Shown here piece by piece: positions 34,927 to 43,948 of a stretch of DNA of 64,000 nucleotides. The notes beneath the pieces are model-generated. The model made no database searches. It had not been told where the DNA came from and saw only the letters and a list, made by a program, of their open reading frames with translations. How positions within the stretch are numbered: the stretch's first letter is position 1; each line of letters begins with the position of its first letter. A program made the position numbers and the translations under genes. The DNA is from Silvibacterium acidisoli (lineage in GTDB: Bacteria; Acidobacteriota; Terriglobia; Terriglobales; Acidobacteriaceae), in contig CP085323.1 in NCBI GenBank assembly GCA_022870745.1, positions 1,922,001-1,986,000 of the forward strand, given 5' to 3'.

Positions 34927-35850
34927 GTGTCGTATTCGCTTACAGTCGTCGTTCCCACGTACAACCGGTGTGACGCTCTAGAACAATGCATGAGACACCT
35001 GGAACAACAGGTACGCAAGGATTTCGAGGTGATCATCGTCGACGACGGCAGTACCGACTCCACCGAAGAGTGGGTAGCCGGCTACCGGAAGCGCACGCCG
35101 CTTTCCGTCCGCTATTTTCGCCAGCAGAACAGCGGCCCCGCGCGGGCGCGCAACTTCGCCATTTCATTGGCGGAGGCCCCGGTCATTCTGCTCATCGGTG
35201 ACGATATTTTCCCCACCCCGGAGCTGATCGCCCGGCACATGCAGCTGCATGAAGAACGGCCTGAGCCGTCAGTGGTCGGACTGGGGCTAACCCTGTGGAG
35301 CGAGACCGGCCAGGAAGTAACACCCTTCATGCGCTGGCTCGACAAGGATGGCATGCAATTCAACTACGGCGAGCTGCTTGCCGGCGTCAAGCCAGACTGG
35401 AAGCATTTCTACACCAGCAATCTTTCGGTTAAGACCTCGCTGCTGCGCCAGTTCCCATTTGATGAGTCGTTTCCCTACGCCGCTATGGAGGACATTGAGG
35501 TCGCCTGCCGAATAGAGGCCGAGCATGGACTGGAGATGGTCTTTTTGTCCGATGCCATCGCCTATCATCTGCACCCCACCAGCTTCCTGCAGGCCTGCGG
35601 CCGCATGGAGAAGGTTGGCGAATCCGCTGCCTACTTCGACGAGCTCTGGCCGGGCAAGCTGCCCCGGCAGCAGAGTCCACTCGCCGTGAAGCTAAGGAAG
35701 ATCCTGGTGCGAACCCCGCAGGCACTCCCTGTCTTTAAAGCGATAGCCGATAAATCCCAGACAATCGCCTGTCCCAACAGGCTTATGACTTTCTTGCTTA
35801 GCTACTACTTCGACCGAGGATACGAACGACGCGCCCGCCACGCTCACTGA
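34927..35850 (+). CDS. GT2-family glycosyltransferase
   Basis: 307 residues from GTG 34927, chosen because GGAGG lies 7 bases upstream and the protein then begins directly at SYSLTVVVPTYNRCDAL. An ATG at 34888 would add 13 residues but has no such site. GT-A motifs: FEVIIVDDGSTDSTEEW, ARARNFAI, ILLIGDDIFPTPEL (the DxD region) and MEDIEVACRIEAEHGL. Donor and acceptor unknown. It is divergent from the flippase gene. Confidence 0.85.
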   Translation: MSYSLTVVVPTYNRCDALEQCMRHLEQQVRKDFEVIIVDDGSTDSTEEWVAGYRKRTPLSVRYFRQQNSGPARARNFAISLAEAPVILLIGDDIFPTPELIARHMQLHEERPEPSVVGLGLTLWSETGQEVTPFMRWLDKDGMQFNYGELLAGVKPDWKHFYTSNLSVKTSLLRQFPFDESFPYAAMEDIEVACRIEAEHGLEMVFLSDAIAYHLHPTSFLQACGRMEKVGESAAYFDELWPGKLPRQQSPLAVKLRKILVRTPQALPVFKAIADKSQTIACPNRLMTFLLSYYFDRGYERRARHAH

Positions 35851-35863
35851 GCCGGGGAAGGGC

Positions 35864-36718
35864 TTACTTCAGACTCCACTTCAGAACCTGCAGCGCAAAC
35901 CCTGGCTGACGCAAAACAACAAGTGTTCGTACCGCGCGTTTTATCAGCCGCAATCTGTGAACACTGCTCCCGCCTCCCCAGCCCGACTCTCGGACAAACT
36001 GCCACTCGGCACAGAGCACGTTTTCATAACGTTTGTGCCCAGTTTGTGTCTTCAGGTTCATAAGCGAAAGCTGGTGAGTTAGAAGCACATCCAATACCAG
36101 CACCTCACCGCCGGCCTTCTTCAAACGATGGAATACAGCGTGATCGAGGTAGTCTAGCCAGTACTCGCGCGGAAAGCCCCCGATTGCCAGCAACGACGAG
36201 ACACGCAGGCAGGCGCCCGAATTGAGCGCAATCACGCCTGCAGTGTGGACTCCCGCAAAGTCGACGGCAACCGGGAAGTAACGAAATCGCTGGATCGTTA
36301 GTGGGGAGAGAACTCGACCGTCCTGAATCAGCTTGGGCACAATCGCGCAGACGGCAGGGTCCGGTCCCGCATCAATGGTCTGAACTAAGACGCTGGCCAG
36401 CTCCGGTCGAACGTCCGTGTCCTGATCGAACAGCCATAGCCAGCTGCAACCTGCGGTTTCGGCAGCAGCGAGAGCGGCGTTATAGGCTGCAGCAAGGCCA
36501 CCGTTCGCAGCATCATGCCTGTATTCAACATTCGCAAAAGAAATTGTTGCCGGTTCCAGGTTTTGGGGCGCAGGCGAGTTGTCGTAAATCAGGATCGATA
36601 AGCGAGAAGCGAGAGAAGGTGACCGGGCAAAAGAAGCAGATAAGGTCTGAAAGGTAAGGGAATCCCGTAAGGCAATCCGATAGAGAACAATAACGCACTG
36701 TACAAGATCGTTTGACAC
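35864..36718 (-). CDS. GT2-family glycosyltransferase (rhamnosyltransferase-like)
   Basis: 284 residues beginning with GTG at 36718. Seen: VIVLYRIALRDS, LSILIYDNSPAPQNL, NGGLAAAYNAAL, the DxD motif WLFDQDTDVRPE (about 97) and YWLDYLDHAVFHRLKKAGGE, matching WbbL/rhamnosyltransferase-type GT2 enzymes. No ribosome-binding site is obvious before the GTG, so the start is the least certain of the GT genes. It is convergent with the preceding GT2 gene across 13 bp. Confidence 0.8.
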   Translation of the reverse strand: MSNDLVQCVIVLYRIALRDSLTFQTLSASFARSPSLASRLSILIYDNSPAPQNLEPATISFANVEYRHDAANGGLAAAYNAALAAAETAGCSWLWLFDQDTDVRPELASVLVQTIDAGPDPAVCAIVPKLIQDGRVLSPLTIQRFRYFPVAVDFAGVHTAGVIALNSGACLRVSSLLAIGGFPREYWLDYLDHAVFHRLKKAGGEVLVLDVLLTHQLSLMNLKTQTGHKRYENVLCAEWQFVRESGWGGGSSVHRLRLIKRAVRTLVVLRQPGFALQVLKWSLK

Positions 36719-36814
36719 AAGCGACTGAGGTCATCGTAGCAGGAACCACGGCTGCATAGATTCGTTTTGCATCCCAATATGGGAACCAACGGCGGGTAAA
36801 ATCAAGATATCTAG

Positions 36815-37837
36815 ATGTCAAAGCTGGCTATCAACTTACTGCGTTGGAGCAATCCATGGGAAGAGATCGAGACTTGCATCGCTGCAGTCCTCAATTCCAC
36901 CTTCCAGGATTTCATCCTTCTCTACACCGAGAATCCTCATCCTACGGCTTCTTCCCTGGAAGAACTGGTAAAGATTCGTTTTGCTGCCGATACCCGACTG
37001 AGAATTCGAATCAACGATGAGAACACCGGTTATGCAGGCGCCCATAACCAGTTCTTCTTCGAGACAGACAACGAATTCTTGATGGTGTTGAACCCCGACG
37101 CTGTTCTGCATCCCGGTTTTCTCGCAGAGATCCTTATTGCGTTCGAGAATCCGTTCGTGGGCGCCGCTACAGGGAAAATGGTCAAGCCACTCCAGCCCCC
37201 GGACCAGACTCGTATTCTCGATGGCACGGGGATCATCCTCTATCGCACCCGGCGGGCCCGCGAGCGCGGCCAGCTCGACGCCGACCACGGTCAATTTGAT
37301 CGCAGCAGGGAGGTTTTCGGGGTTTCAGGAACGGCAGCTGTATTCCGCAAACAGGCACTGGAAGAGGTAAAACTCGGAGCAAGCGAATACTTCGATCACG
37401 ATTTTTTTGCTTACTGGGAGGACTTCGATCTTTCGTGGCGGCTTCGGCTGGCAGGATATTCCTGCCAGTACGTCCCCAGCGCCGTGGTGAGCCATTCTCG
37501 CGCTGTAGGTGTCAGCCCTGGAGGCCTCATCCACTTCGTCCGATTCGTCCGGCATCATCGCAGCTTTCCGGTTAAGATTCGGCGCTGGAGTTGGCGAAAT
37601 CACCTGCTGTCGATCATTAAGAATGACTTCGGCTGGTGCCTGGTCCGCGACCTGCCCCTGATCGTGGGACGCGAAGTAGCAACCCTGGCTTTCATTTGCC
37701 TGTTCATGCCGGATACACTTCCAGCAATACCTGAGTTTCTGCGGCTGCTACCCTCGACGCTGCAGAAGCGCCGGCTTATACAACAACGCAGACGGATTGG
37801 CAGCAAAGAAGCGGCTCGGTTTATCGCGTTACGCTGA
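36815..37837 (+). CDS. GT2-family glycosyltransferase
   Basis: 340 residues. Seen: INLLRWSNPWEEIETCIAAV, NENTGYAGAHNQ-like NDENTGYAGAHNQ, the DxD-like MVLNPDAVLHPGF (about 92), VFGVSGTAAVFRKQAL, and YWEDFDLSWRLRLAGY, the classical end of a bacterial GT2 domain (ED..W motif). It has a C-terminal hydrophobic segment (EVATLAFICLFMPDTLP) that may associate with the membrane. The next gene starts 22 bp downstream on the same strand. Confidence 0.85.
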   Translation: MSKLAINLLRWSNPWEEIETCIAAVLNSTFQDFILLYTENPHPTASSLEELVKIRFAADTRLRIRINDENTGYAGAHNQFFFETDNEFLMVLNPDAVLHPGFLAEILIAFENPFVGAATGKMVKPLQPPDQTRILDGTGIILYRTRRARERGQLDADHGQFDRSREVFGVSGTAAVFRKQALEEVKLGASEYFDHDFFAYWEDFDLSWRLRLAGYSCQYVPSAVVSHSRAVGVSPGGLIHFVRFVRHHRSFPVKIRRWSWRNHLLSIIKNDFGWCLVRDLPLIVGREVATLAFICLFMPDTLPAIPEFLRLLPSTLQKRRLIQQRRRIGSKEAARFIALR

Positions 37838-37859
37838 GGTCGTCGAACCTTTAAGGCAA

Positions 37860-39032
37860 ATGTTCACCCTTTCGATACAAAAGGCTCGTAATTGGCTATT
37901 CCTGCTCGCGGCGTTTCTTTCGGTCGCAGTACCAGGATTTACCGCCGTCAAGTCGCTGCTTATTCTCTTGCTAACGATCAGCGTGCTGATTCGCTACCAG
38001 TGGCGCAGGGGATTGATCCTCTGCGGGGTTTCGATCATGCTGAATCTGTTTTACTGCAACGAGATTTCTTTCTTTCGCGGAACGGATCTGTCAGATCTGG
38101 CTAACCAGTTTTTTCGCACGCTAACCTTCTTCCTGATCCTGATTTGCGGTGCGGAGCTTTCCCGGATATCCACGTTTTCACAGACTTCTCTCGACAGGCT
38201 GAGCGTTGTCATCGCGTGTACAGCAGCGCTCCTTAAGTCTGCGATCCTGTTTGTCGTGCTCACCGGACGAATGTCGCTCGATGCTGTTCAGGCCGCACTT
38301 GGATTCGAAACAGTAACCGATCAAATTGGCTTTGGCCTGCAAAGACTCCAGTTCCCTGCGGATATCGCCCTGCTCTTTCTGGTTGCTATTTACGTTGGCG
38401 GACGCAGCAGGATCGTAGATATTCTCTTCCTACTGGCAACGAGCGTCAGCCTCTTTCTGAGCTTCTCGCGCTATCTGCTGGCTGCCTACCTGCTCTGCCT
38501 CTTTCTGCGTTATCTCCGTCTGCGCAGGCTCGATGTGATTAGCGGAGCATCAGTCGTGGTGGTGGGAATCACCATCGCTGTCTTTAGCGTCAGCCTGGCC
38601 ACACGCTTCGCGAGCAACGCTACCGACGCCTCAGATGCTGCCAGAACGGAACAATTGAAATACCTGAATTCCTCAATCGCGAACCATCCTCTTCTGGGAT
38701 CGGGCATGGGCGCACATGTGAATGGATTCACACGCAGCTCCACTCTGCGTTTCTCTTACGAGATGGAGTGGTATGCGATGGCGATGCAGTTCGGAGTGAT
38801 CGGTCTGGCCTGGTTTCTGGCGAACCTTGGCGCCCTGCTGTGGTCGCCGGCACGCCGCTCCGCGCATCCGGCGATCTTTGCCATTATCGTATCGATGTGG
38901 ATCGCCTCCGGCTTCACGAACCCAATGATCGTATCCGTGGGAAGCGCTTTCGGCGTGGCCATACTGACCCTCAGCTTCAGCGCTGAACGCAGGTTGGCAT
39001 CGCAGGAGATGCCAAAAGCCGCCTCAGTTTAA
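37860..39032 (+). CDS. O-antigen ligase / polymerase-like membrane protein
   Basis: 390 residues, about ten to twelve membrane helices with one larger periplasmic loop near 255-310 (SDAARTEQLKYLNSSIANHP, GSGMGAHVNGFT). This is the arrangement of WaaL/Wzy-type proteins that ligate or polymerise lipid-linked glycans at the periplasmic face. ATG 37860 has AAGG just upstream and avoids overlapping the previous GT gene; an in-frame ATG at 37797 lies inside that gene. Whether it is a ligase or a polymerase cannot be told from sequence. Its stop codon overlaps that of the converging Wzz-like gene. Confidence 0.8.
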   Translation: MFTLSIQKARNWLFLLAAFLSVAVPGFTAVKSLLILLLTISVLIRYQWRRGLILCGVSIMLNLFYCNEISFFRGTDLSDLANQFFRTLTFFLILICGAELSRISTFSQTSLDRLSVVIACTAALLKSAILFVVLTGRMSLDAVQAALGFETVTDQIGFGLQRLQFPADIALLFLVAIYVGGRSRIVDILFLLATSVSLFLSFSRYLLAAYLLCLFLRYLRLRRLDVISGASVVVVGITIAVFSVSLATRFASNATDASDAARTEQLKYLNSSIANHPLLGSGMGAHVNGFTRSSTLRFSYEMEWYAMAMQFGVIGLAWFLANLGALLWSPARRSAHPAIFAIIVSMWIASGFTNPMIVSVGSAFGVAILTLSFSAERRLASQEMPKAASV

Positions 39033-40279
39033 CCTCGCTTCGAACCGCGCAGACTCTCCTGGATCTGATCGAGCTTTGCCGCGCGCAGAGGATCCCGTCT
39101 TATCCCGGCGACTACATCGGCCAAAAACGCAATTCCGAAACTCAGCAGGAAGAAGAGAATTGTCATCCCCAGCGTAATAAGCATCCTGGGAGGACCAGAT
39201 TTTCTATCCGGCGGAATGGCATTGTCGATCACCTGGATGATCGGCGCTGACTTTGCCTCATCAATCTTCGCTGCTTCATATTGACGGGAGAGCAGTTCGA
39301 ACAACGTCTCGTGATACTTCACTTCGCGATACTTGCGCTCGAATTCAAGACTGTCTTGCGGTACACGGCCGGCGGGCACAGCGATATCCCCGGGCTGCAC
39401 CGTCTTCTGCTGGTCATTTTCGAGTTTCGCCAGCTGCCCCTTCATGGTCGCAATCTGTTCCTCGAGTTTGCTCAGGTCCGGATTTTCGTCCGTGGCGAAC
39501 GTGCGCATCGCCTGGGCCTGTACTTCGTTGCTGGCTATCTGGGCGCGCATCTGGGCGATCGAAGAAATGATCATCTGCGCTTGACCGGTCAGTTGAATAA
39601 GCCCGGTGCGTTGCTGGGTTGCGCGCAAATCCTCTTCAGCCGTAGCAAGCGCCTTCTTCTCACCTTCAAGCTGCTCGTCGAAAAAGACGCGGCGTTGCGC
39701 GGCCTCGGTCGTCGCCAAATGCGCATTCATGGCATACAGACTGGAGACATACGCGTTTGCAAGGTCGCTTGCAAGGCGAGGATCGTGATCGGTGACAGAA
39801 ATTTCGATCAGGCCATCCTTGGCGGATTCAATCGTGCTGTGGGCTGCCAGATCCTTACGGGCATCTGCCATTTTCTTGCTCTTGCGCAGTTCCTTAAGGT
39901 GAAACTCGTTAATAATCTCGTCTGCGATGGTTCGGCTCTTGAGGATGCCTACATAGAGATCACCCGGCGATTTCAGGCCCAGAGCCGAAGCTGCTCCACC
40001 CGAACCACCACCAAGCGCAGCCAGTCCGCCGAGCGAGCTGAGGAGAGCCGCTGCAGAAGATTGCTGCTGGGGAGGCATGATCACGGCCATTGCCGTGTAG
40101 TTCGGCTTCATCACCAGGGACGCGGTGATCCCCAGAGCAAGTCCGGCTACTGTCGAAAGCGCAATAAAGCGCCGGCGGCGGGCGAGGATAAGCAGAATAT
40201 CGAGGAGGTCAACTTTGCCCTCTTCCTGCGAAGCTGGAGGTTGAACCGATGGTGCCGTCACTTGTTCTACTGTGCTCAT
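39029..40279 (-). CDS. Wzz-type chain-length determinant / polysaccharide co-polymerase without kinase domain
   Basis: 416 residues. An N-terminal membrane helix (FIALSTVAGLALGITASLVM, about 40-60) is followed by a periplasmic Wzz domain (NYTAMAVIMPPQQQ). Then comes a long coiled coil (about 190-315; FDEQLEGEKKALATAEEDLR) and a second helix near 370 (MLITLGMTILFFLLSFGIAF). The Pro/Gly pattern before helix 2 (IPPDRKSGPPR) is the PCP signature. There is no cytoplasmic BY-kinase domain, so any kinase is separate or absent. It would set chain length for the glycan made by the adjacent genes. Confidence 0.87.
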   Translation of the reverse strand: MSTVEQVTAPSVQPPASQEEGKVDLLDILLILARRRRFIALSTVAGLALGITASLVMKPNYTAMAVIMPPQQQSSAAALLSSLGGLAALGGGSGGAASALGLKSPGDLYVGILKSRTIADEIINEFHLKELRKSKKMADARKDLAAHSTIESAKDGLIEISVTDHDPRLASDLANAYVSSLYAMNAHLATTEAAQRRVFFDEQLEGEKKALATAEEDLRATQQRTGLIQLTGQAQMIISSIAQMRAQIASNEVQAQAMRTFATDENPDLSKLEEQIATMKGQLAKLENDQQKTVQPGDIAVPAGRVPQDSLEFERKYREVKYHETLFELLSRQYEAAKIDEAKSAPIIQVIDNAIPPDRKSGPPRMLITLGMTILFFLLSFGIAFLADVVAGIRRDPLRAAKLDQIQESLRGSKRG

Positions 40280-40367
40280 TGAGGACTGAATTGTCTACGT
40301 TTTATCGTATCGCAACCGCCCGTATGACGACGCGGAAAGCCGCCACCCTTTGCGATGACCGTCACAA

Positions 40368-41849
40368 TCAGGGCAGTGCATACCCCAGGAGTTCATCTGT
40401 CTTCTTCCCCTCGCATGCCGCATCGTTGCTCACGAAGTGATTGGTCCCGTCATAACACCGATACAGCGGGACGACTCCCGAGCCGACACTGCTACCCGTT
40501 GCGGGAATTGCATAACCCTGGACACCGAGAATCCGCTGGCCTTCGCAGTTAATATCGGTCGATACAAAATAATCTATGTATCCGGCCTTACACCCGTAGA
40601 GGGGTACAGGCGCGGAGTTCGTCGGCAGCGCATAGAGGTGTCCCAGAGTGGACTGCAGGAGGAATCCGCCGGAAGGGTCTATCCATCCCGTCGTGACCTC
40701 ATAAGTTGAGCCATTGTAATAGCGCTTGAGCGCCACAGGGCCCGGATTGGCCGGCAAGGTAGTGAGCCCTATGTCCCACTTCTCCACCCTGCAGCTCGAT
40801 CCCGCCCACGCCGGCGAGTAGTCCCACTTCGGAGGAGGATTGGAAATGGAGGTATACACGGCGAGAGATGGATAGGGTCCAACATTCACGTTGCCGTAGG
40901 GGTCGCGGAGCAAACCGGGAATAAAGTTGCATTCATAACCAGTGGAGTTGGTGTCGATGTTACCGACCAACTGCCAGGGAGATGCCCCATTCAACAAGGA
41001 AGACGAAGCAATGCGATAGACCTGAATGCCCCACTGGCCACCCTCTGCAATATCACCGGTCAAGGAAGCACTTCTGGAGGGCCGGTTATAGCCTGCGACC
41101 CAGGTGTCTGTTTTCGGATCGTACGCGATGTCGCCCCACGAAGGATTAGGAGTCGATGGATCAAGCCCGTTTTCCGTGAGGGTTCCCAGCACCGTAAAGT
41201 GAATGCCGTCCGTTGATGTTGCTTCTACGTGATGCCCTATCGGAGTGTCGTCCTCGTAAAAGAGGATGATGCCGGCCTTTCCGTCACTGTTATATGCGCT
41301 TGGCTGGGCAACTCCGTAACCTGTTTGAGTCGTCGAGGGGATCACCGGATTTGGATATTTGGCCCAAGTCTCGCCATCATTCGAAAAGGCCACCCCGATA
41401 CTGTTCACATTACCGGTTATCCGATCGGTGGCAACGTAATACATTGCATATGTATAGGTCTTGCTATCGCCCAGTGGGTTCTGGAAGCTGCCTTTGATCA
41501 CCTTGGGATTACAGGTGTAAGCGGAGTCCCACGCGCCTGCCGTTTCAGCTAAAACCGTCTTGGGTGAGGTTGATACACCTGTCTCGGCGTTGGTCGACGA
41601 GTACTGAATCGAGTCTGTGTTCTGCGAAGAGTCGTCGGGATTGCTTCCCTGCCCACACCACCAGAGCTGAATGGTATTGCCGGTTTGAATAGCGGAAGGC
41701 GAGTAGTCATAAAGACCAGCTCTACCCGCGACCGAACCTGCCGGAAGGCTTCCAGCCCCGCAACCAACAAGAAAAAGTGAAACCGCAATCGATACAAGGA
41801 GCCAAAGCTTCAGTCCTTGCCCATCCCTCATAGTCCCTGGCAGCTTCAT
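40368..41849 (-). CDS. lipoprotein with glycosidase-like beta-propeller and C-terminal DUF5648-like repeats
   Basis: 493 residues from ATG 41849 (ATG 41831, preceded by AGGG, is an alternative). A lipoprotein signal ends in LFLVGCGAG. The mature part has the repeating Asp/Trp/Tyr strands of five-bladed propeller proteins (YDYSPSAIQTGNTIQLWWCG, IGVAFSNDGETWAKYPNPVI, SWGDIAYDPKTDTWVAGYNR). The C-terminus carries two clear DUF5648-like repeats (VPLYGCKAGYIDYFVSTD; VPLYRCYDGTNHFVSND), each ending GYA, and a degenerate third. Probably a surface glycan-binding or -processing protein; activity not shown. It follows mnmE by 19 bp on the same strand. Confidence 0.7.
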   Translation of the reverse strand: MKLPGTMRDGQGLKLWLLVSIAVSLFLVGCGAGSLPAGSVAGRAGLYDYSPSAIQTGNTIQLWWCGQGSNPDDSSQNTDSIQYSSTNAETGVSTSPKTVLAETAGAWDSAYTCNPKVIKGSFQNPLGDSKTYTYAMYYVATDRITGNVNSIGVAFSNDGETWAKYPNPVIPSTTQTGYGVAQPSAYNSDGKAGIILFYEDDTPIGHHVEATSTDGIHFTVLGTLTENGLDPSTPNPSWGDIAYDPKTDTWVAGYNRPSRSASLTGDIAEGGQWGIQVYRIASSSLLNGASPWQLVGNIDTNSTGYECNFIPGLLRDPYGNVNVGPYPSLAVYTSISNPPPKWDYSPAWAGSSCRVEKWDIGLTTLPANPGPVALKRYYNGSTYEVTTGWIDPSGGFLLQSTLGHLYALPTNSAPVPLYGCKAGYIDYFVSTDINCEGQRILGVQGYAIPATGSSVGSGVVPLYRCYDGTNHFVSNDAACEGKKTDELLGYALP

Positions 41850-41868
41850 CGTCGAACGGATACCAACC

Positions 41869-43260
41869 CTACTTGCCGATGCAGAAGGTCGAAAAGATCC
41901 GGTTGAGGATGTCATCGGCTGTCGTCTGCCCGGTCATACTGTCGAGATTTCTGAGTGCAGTATACAGATCGATCAGCAGCATCTCGTGCGGAACCCGTTC
42001 GGTAATACCCACTCGCGTGGCTTCGATCCCGGCCAGTGCCGCGGTGATGGCCTCGTAGTGCCGCAGGCTGGTCAGCATGCCGGTTTCAGCTTCGCCCGAG
42101 GGATTCTTCACCATCTCCACCAGCCCATTGCGGAGCTCGTCGATGCCGGCGCCCGTGACTGCCGAGGTGCGCATTGAAGGCAACGGGCCTGCCATGGTCT
42201 CCTCATCGGCGAGGTCGCTCAGGTCGGCTTTGTTGAATACAGCCAGCGCGCGGCGGCCTTCGAGCGAGTCGACCAGCGCCTGCTCGTCGCTCCGCAGCGG
42301 AACCCCGGCCTCGAGCACCACCATCACCAGGTCGGCATCAGCCAGGGCCTCGCGGGATTTCTCAATCCCGATCACCTCTGCCTCGTCCGTCGCCTCGCGC
42401 AGCCCGGCAGTGTCGATCAGTTCCAGCGGAATTCCGCCCAGCGACATGCGCTCAGTCACCAGATCGCGCGTCGTACCCGGTGTTGCGGTCACAATGGCCC
42501 GCTCGCGCTCCACCAGCCGGTTGAAGAGCGAGGACTTGCCGACATTCGGTCTGCCTACAATCGCCAGCGAAAGCCCCGAATGCACGATGCGTCCATGCTC
42601 GAACGACCGGGCAAGAGCCTGCAATGTCGCGGAAATCGTATCCATGCGGGTGACAATCTCCGCATCCGCGGTTACATCGACATCGTCTTCGGCAAAATCG
42701 ATGCCGGCCTCGAGGAGCGCGATCAGCTCGACCAACTGCTCCTTGGGCGGCTGGATGCGCCGCGAGAGCGCTCCACCCATCTGCTCGGCGGCTACCCTTG
42801 CCTGGTAAAGTGTCTGCGAGTCGATGAGATCGCGTACCGCTTCGGCCTGGGTCAGGTCGATTCTGCCGCTCAGAAAAGCCCGCTCGGTAAATTCACCGGG
42901 GCGCGCCAGCCGGGCTCCCTGCCGCAACGCCAGCCGCACCAGCGTGTCGAGCACCACGGGCGAACCGTGTGCCGCAATCTCTACAAGGTCTTCCGCTGTA
43001 TACGAATTGGGCTTTGCAAACCAGGTGACGACCGCCTCATCGAGACGCGTACCGGTCTCCGGGTCGGGAATCTCCGCGAAACGCGCCTGCGCGTGCGCCA
43101 GCGGGTTGCGGAGACGAATCAGTTTGTCGGCGATTTCAACGGCGTGCGGTCCGGAGAGCCGGACAATACCGATGCCTCCGCGCCCAGGCGGAGTGGAAAC
43201 GGCAACTATCGTCTCGTTGGCAAAGGACTCCTGCTCAACGAGCTGGGGATGCGGCTGCAA
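41869..43260 (-). CDS. mnmE: tRNA uridine-5-carboxymethylaminomethyl modification GTPase
   Basis: 463 residues. With MnmG it builds the cmnm5 group on U34 of tRNAs. N-terminal tetrahydrofolate-binding domain (FANETIVAVSTPPGRGGIG), helical domain, inserted G domain with G1 GRPNVGKSSLFN (about 225), the DTAGLR G3 motif and NKAD G4, and the C-terminal CIGK motif whose Cys is catalytic. The start is TTG at 43260, immediately after the TGA of the upstream R3H gene; no ATG or GTG fits. The order R3H-mnmE matches the conserved origin-proximal cluster. Confidence 0.95.
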   Translation of the reverse strand: MQPHPQLVEQESFANETIVAVSTPPGRGGIGIVRLSGPHAVEIADKLIRLRNPLAHAQARFAEIPDPETGTRLDEAVVTWFAKPNSYTAEDLVEIAAHGSPVVLDTLVRLALRQGARLARPGEFTERAFLSGRIDLTQAEAVRDLIDSQTLYQARVAAEQMGGALSRRIQPPKEQLVELIALLEAGIDFAEDDVDVTADAEIVTRMDTISATLQALARSFEHGRIVHSGLSLAIVGRPNVGKSSLFNRLVERERAIVTATPGTTRDLVTERMSLGGIPLELIDTAGLREATDEAEVIGIEKSREALADADLVMVVLEAGVPLRSDEQALVDSLEGRRALAVFNKADLSDLADEETMAGPLPSMRTSAVTGAGIDELRNGLVEMVKNPSGEAETGMLTSLRHYEAITAALAGIEATRVGITERVPHEMLLIDLYTALRNLDSMTGQTTADDILNRIFSTFCIGK

Positions 43261-43863
43261 TCAGCGCCGCCGATCGCTACCACGTCGATCACCACCACGC
43301 CCGCCGCGGCCCCCGCCGCCGAACGACGGAGCGGCTGCCTGCAGGGAGGCAAGCTTGCTGGCGTCATAACCCTTGGTATGCGCAACCACGAAACGGCGCG
43401 CGCCCTCGCCCACCGAAGACGTCTCGATGTCTTCGAAGGAACGGAAGGCAAGGTGCAGCAGCCGGCGCTCGCGCGAGCTCATGGGTGCAAAGCTGTAGGG
43501 CTGGCCGGTGCGCCGAACCCTTTCAGCAGCAGCTTCGGCCGAGACCTTCAACTCGTGCGCGCGTATGGCCTTGAAATTGTTGGCATCGAACGAAATCTTG
43601 TCGTGCTCTTCGTTCTCAAGACGGATCACCTTGGCGGCAACATGCTCGAGGGCGTGCAGCAGTTCACCGCCACGCTGCGTCAGCAGCGGAGCATCCGGCC
43701 CACCCAGCTCGACATAGATCTCGCAGCCTTCGAGCCCATCGGGTTCGCCCGCACCTGCTCCCGCTGTGATGCGATACTTCAGGCGAAGACCACCGGTGGT
43801 AGTAAGTGTTTTCAGGAGGGCTGCTATCTTCTGCGCAGCGGCGTTGTAGTCCTCGATCGGCAT
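43261..43863 (-). CDS. R3H-domain RNA-binding protein (Jag/KhpB-like)
   Basis: 200 residues. A KH-like region (GLRLKYRITAGAGAG, TQRGGELLHALEHVAAKVIR) precedes an R3H domain (ELKVSAEAAAERVRRTGQPY and MSSRERRLLHLAFRSFEDIE) and a Gly/Arg-rich basic tail (GGGGRGGRGGDRRGSDRRR), a composition typical of RNA-binding tails. Family members bind RNA and affect cell elongation in Firmicutes. It is the usual neighbour of yidC and mnmE; here its stop codon abuts the mnmE start, while a GNAT gene separates it from yidC. Confidence 0.87.
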   Translation of the reverse strand: MPIEDYNAAAQKIAALLKTLTTTGGLRLKYRITAGAGAGEPDGLEGCEIYVELGGPDAPLLTQRGGELLHALEHVAAKVIRLENEEHDKISFDANNFKAIRAHELKVSAEAAAERVRRTGQPYSFAPMSSRERRLLHLAFRSFEDIETSSVGEGARRFVVAHTKGYDASKLASLQAAAPSFGGGGRGGRGGDRRGSDRRR

Positions 43864-43948
43864 CGACGATTAGTATCTCACTCCCCGGAGTCCAAAGTCA
43901 GCAAAGTCTTCACTCGAACTATCTGGATTCGCCTGCAATATCTGGCAT

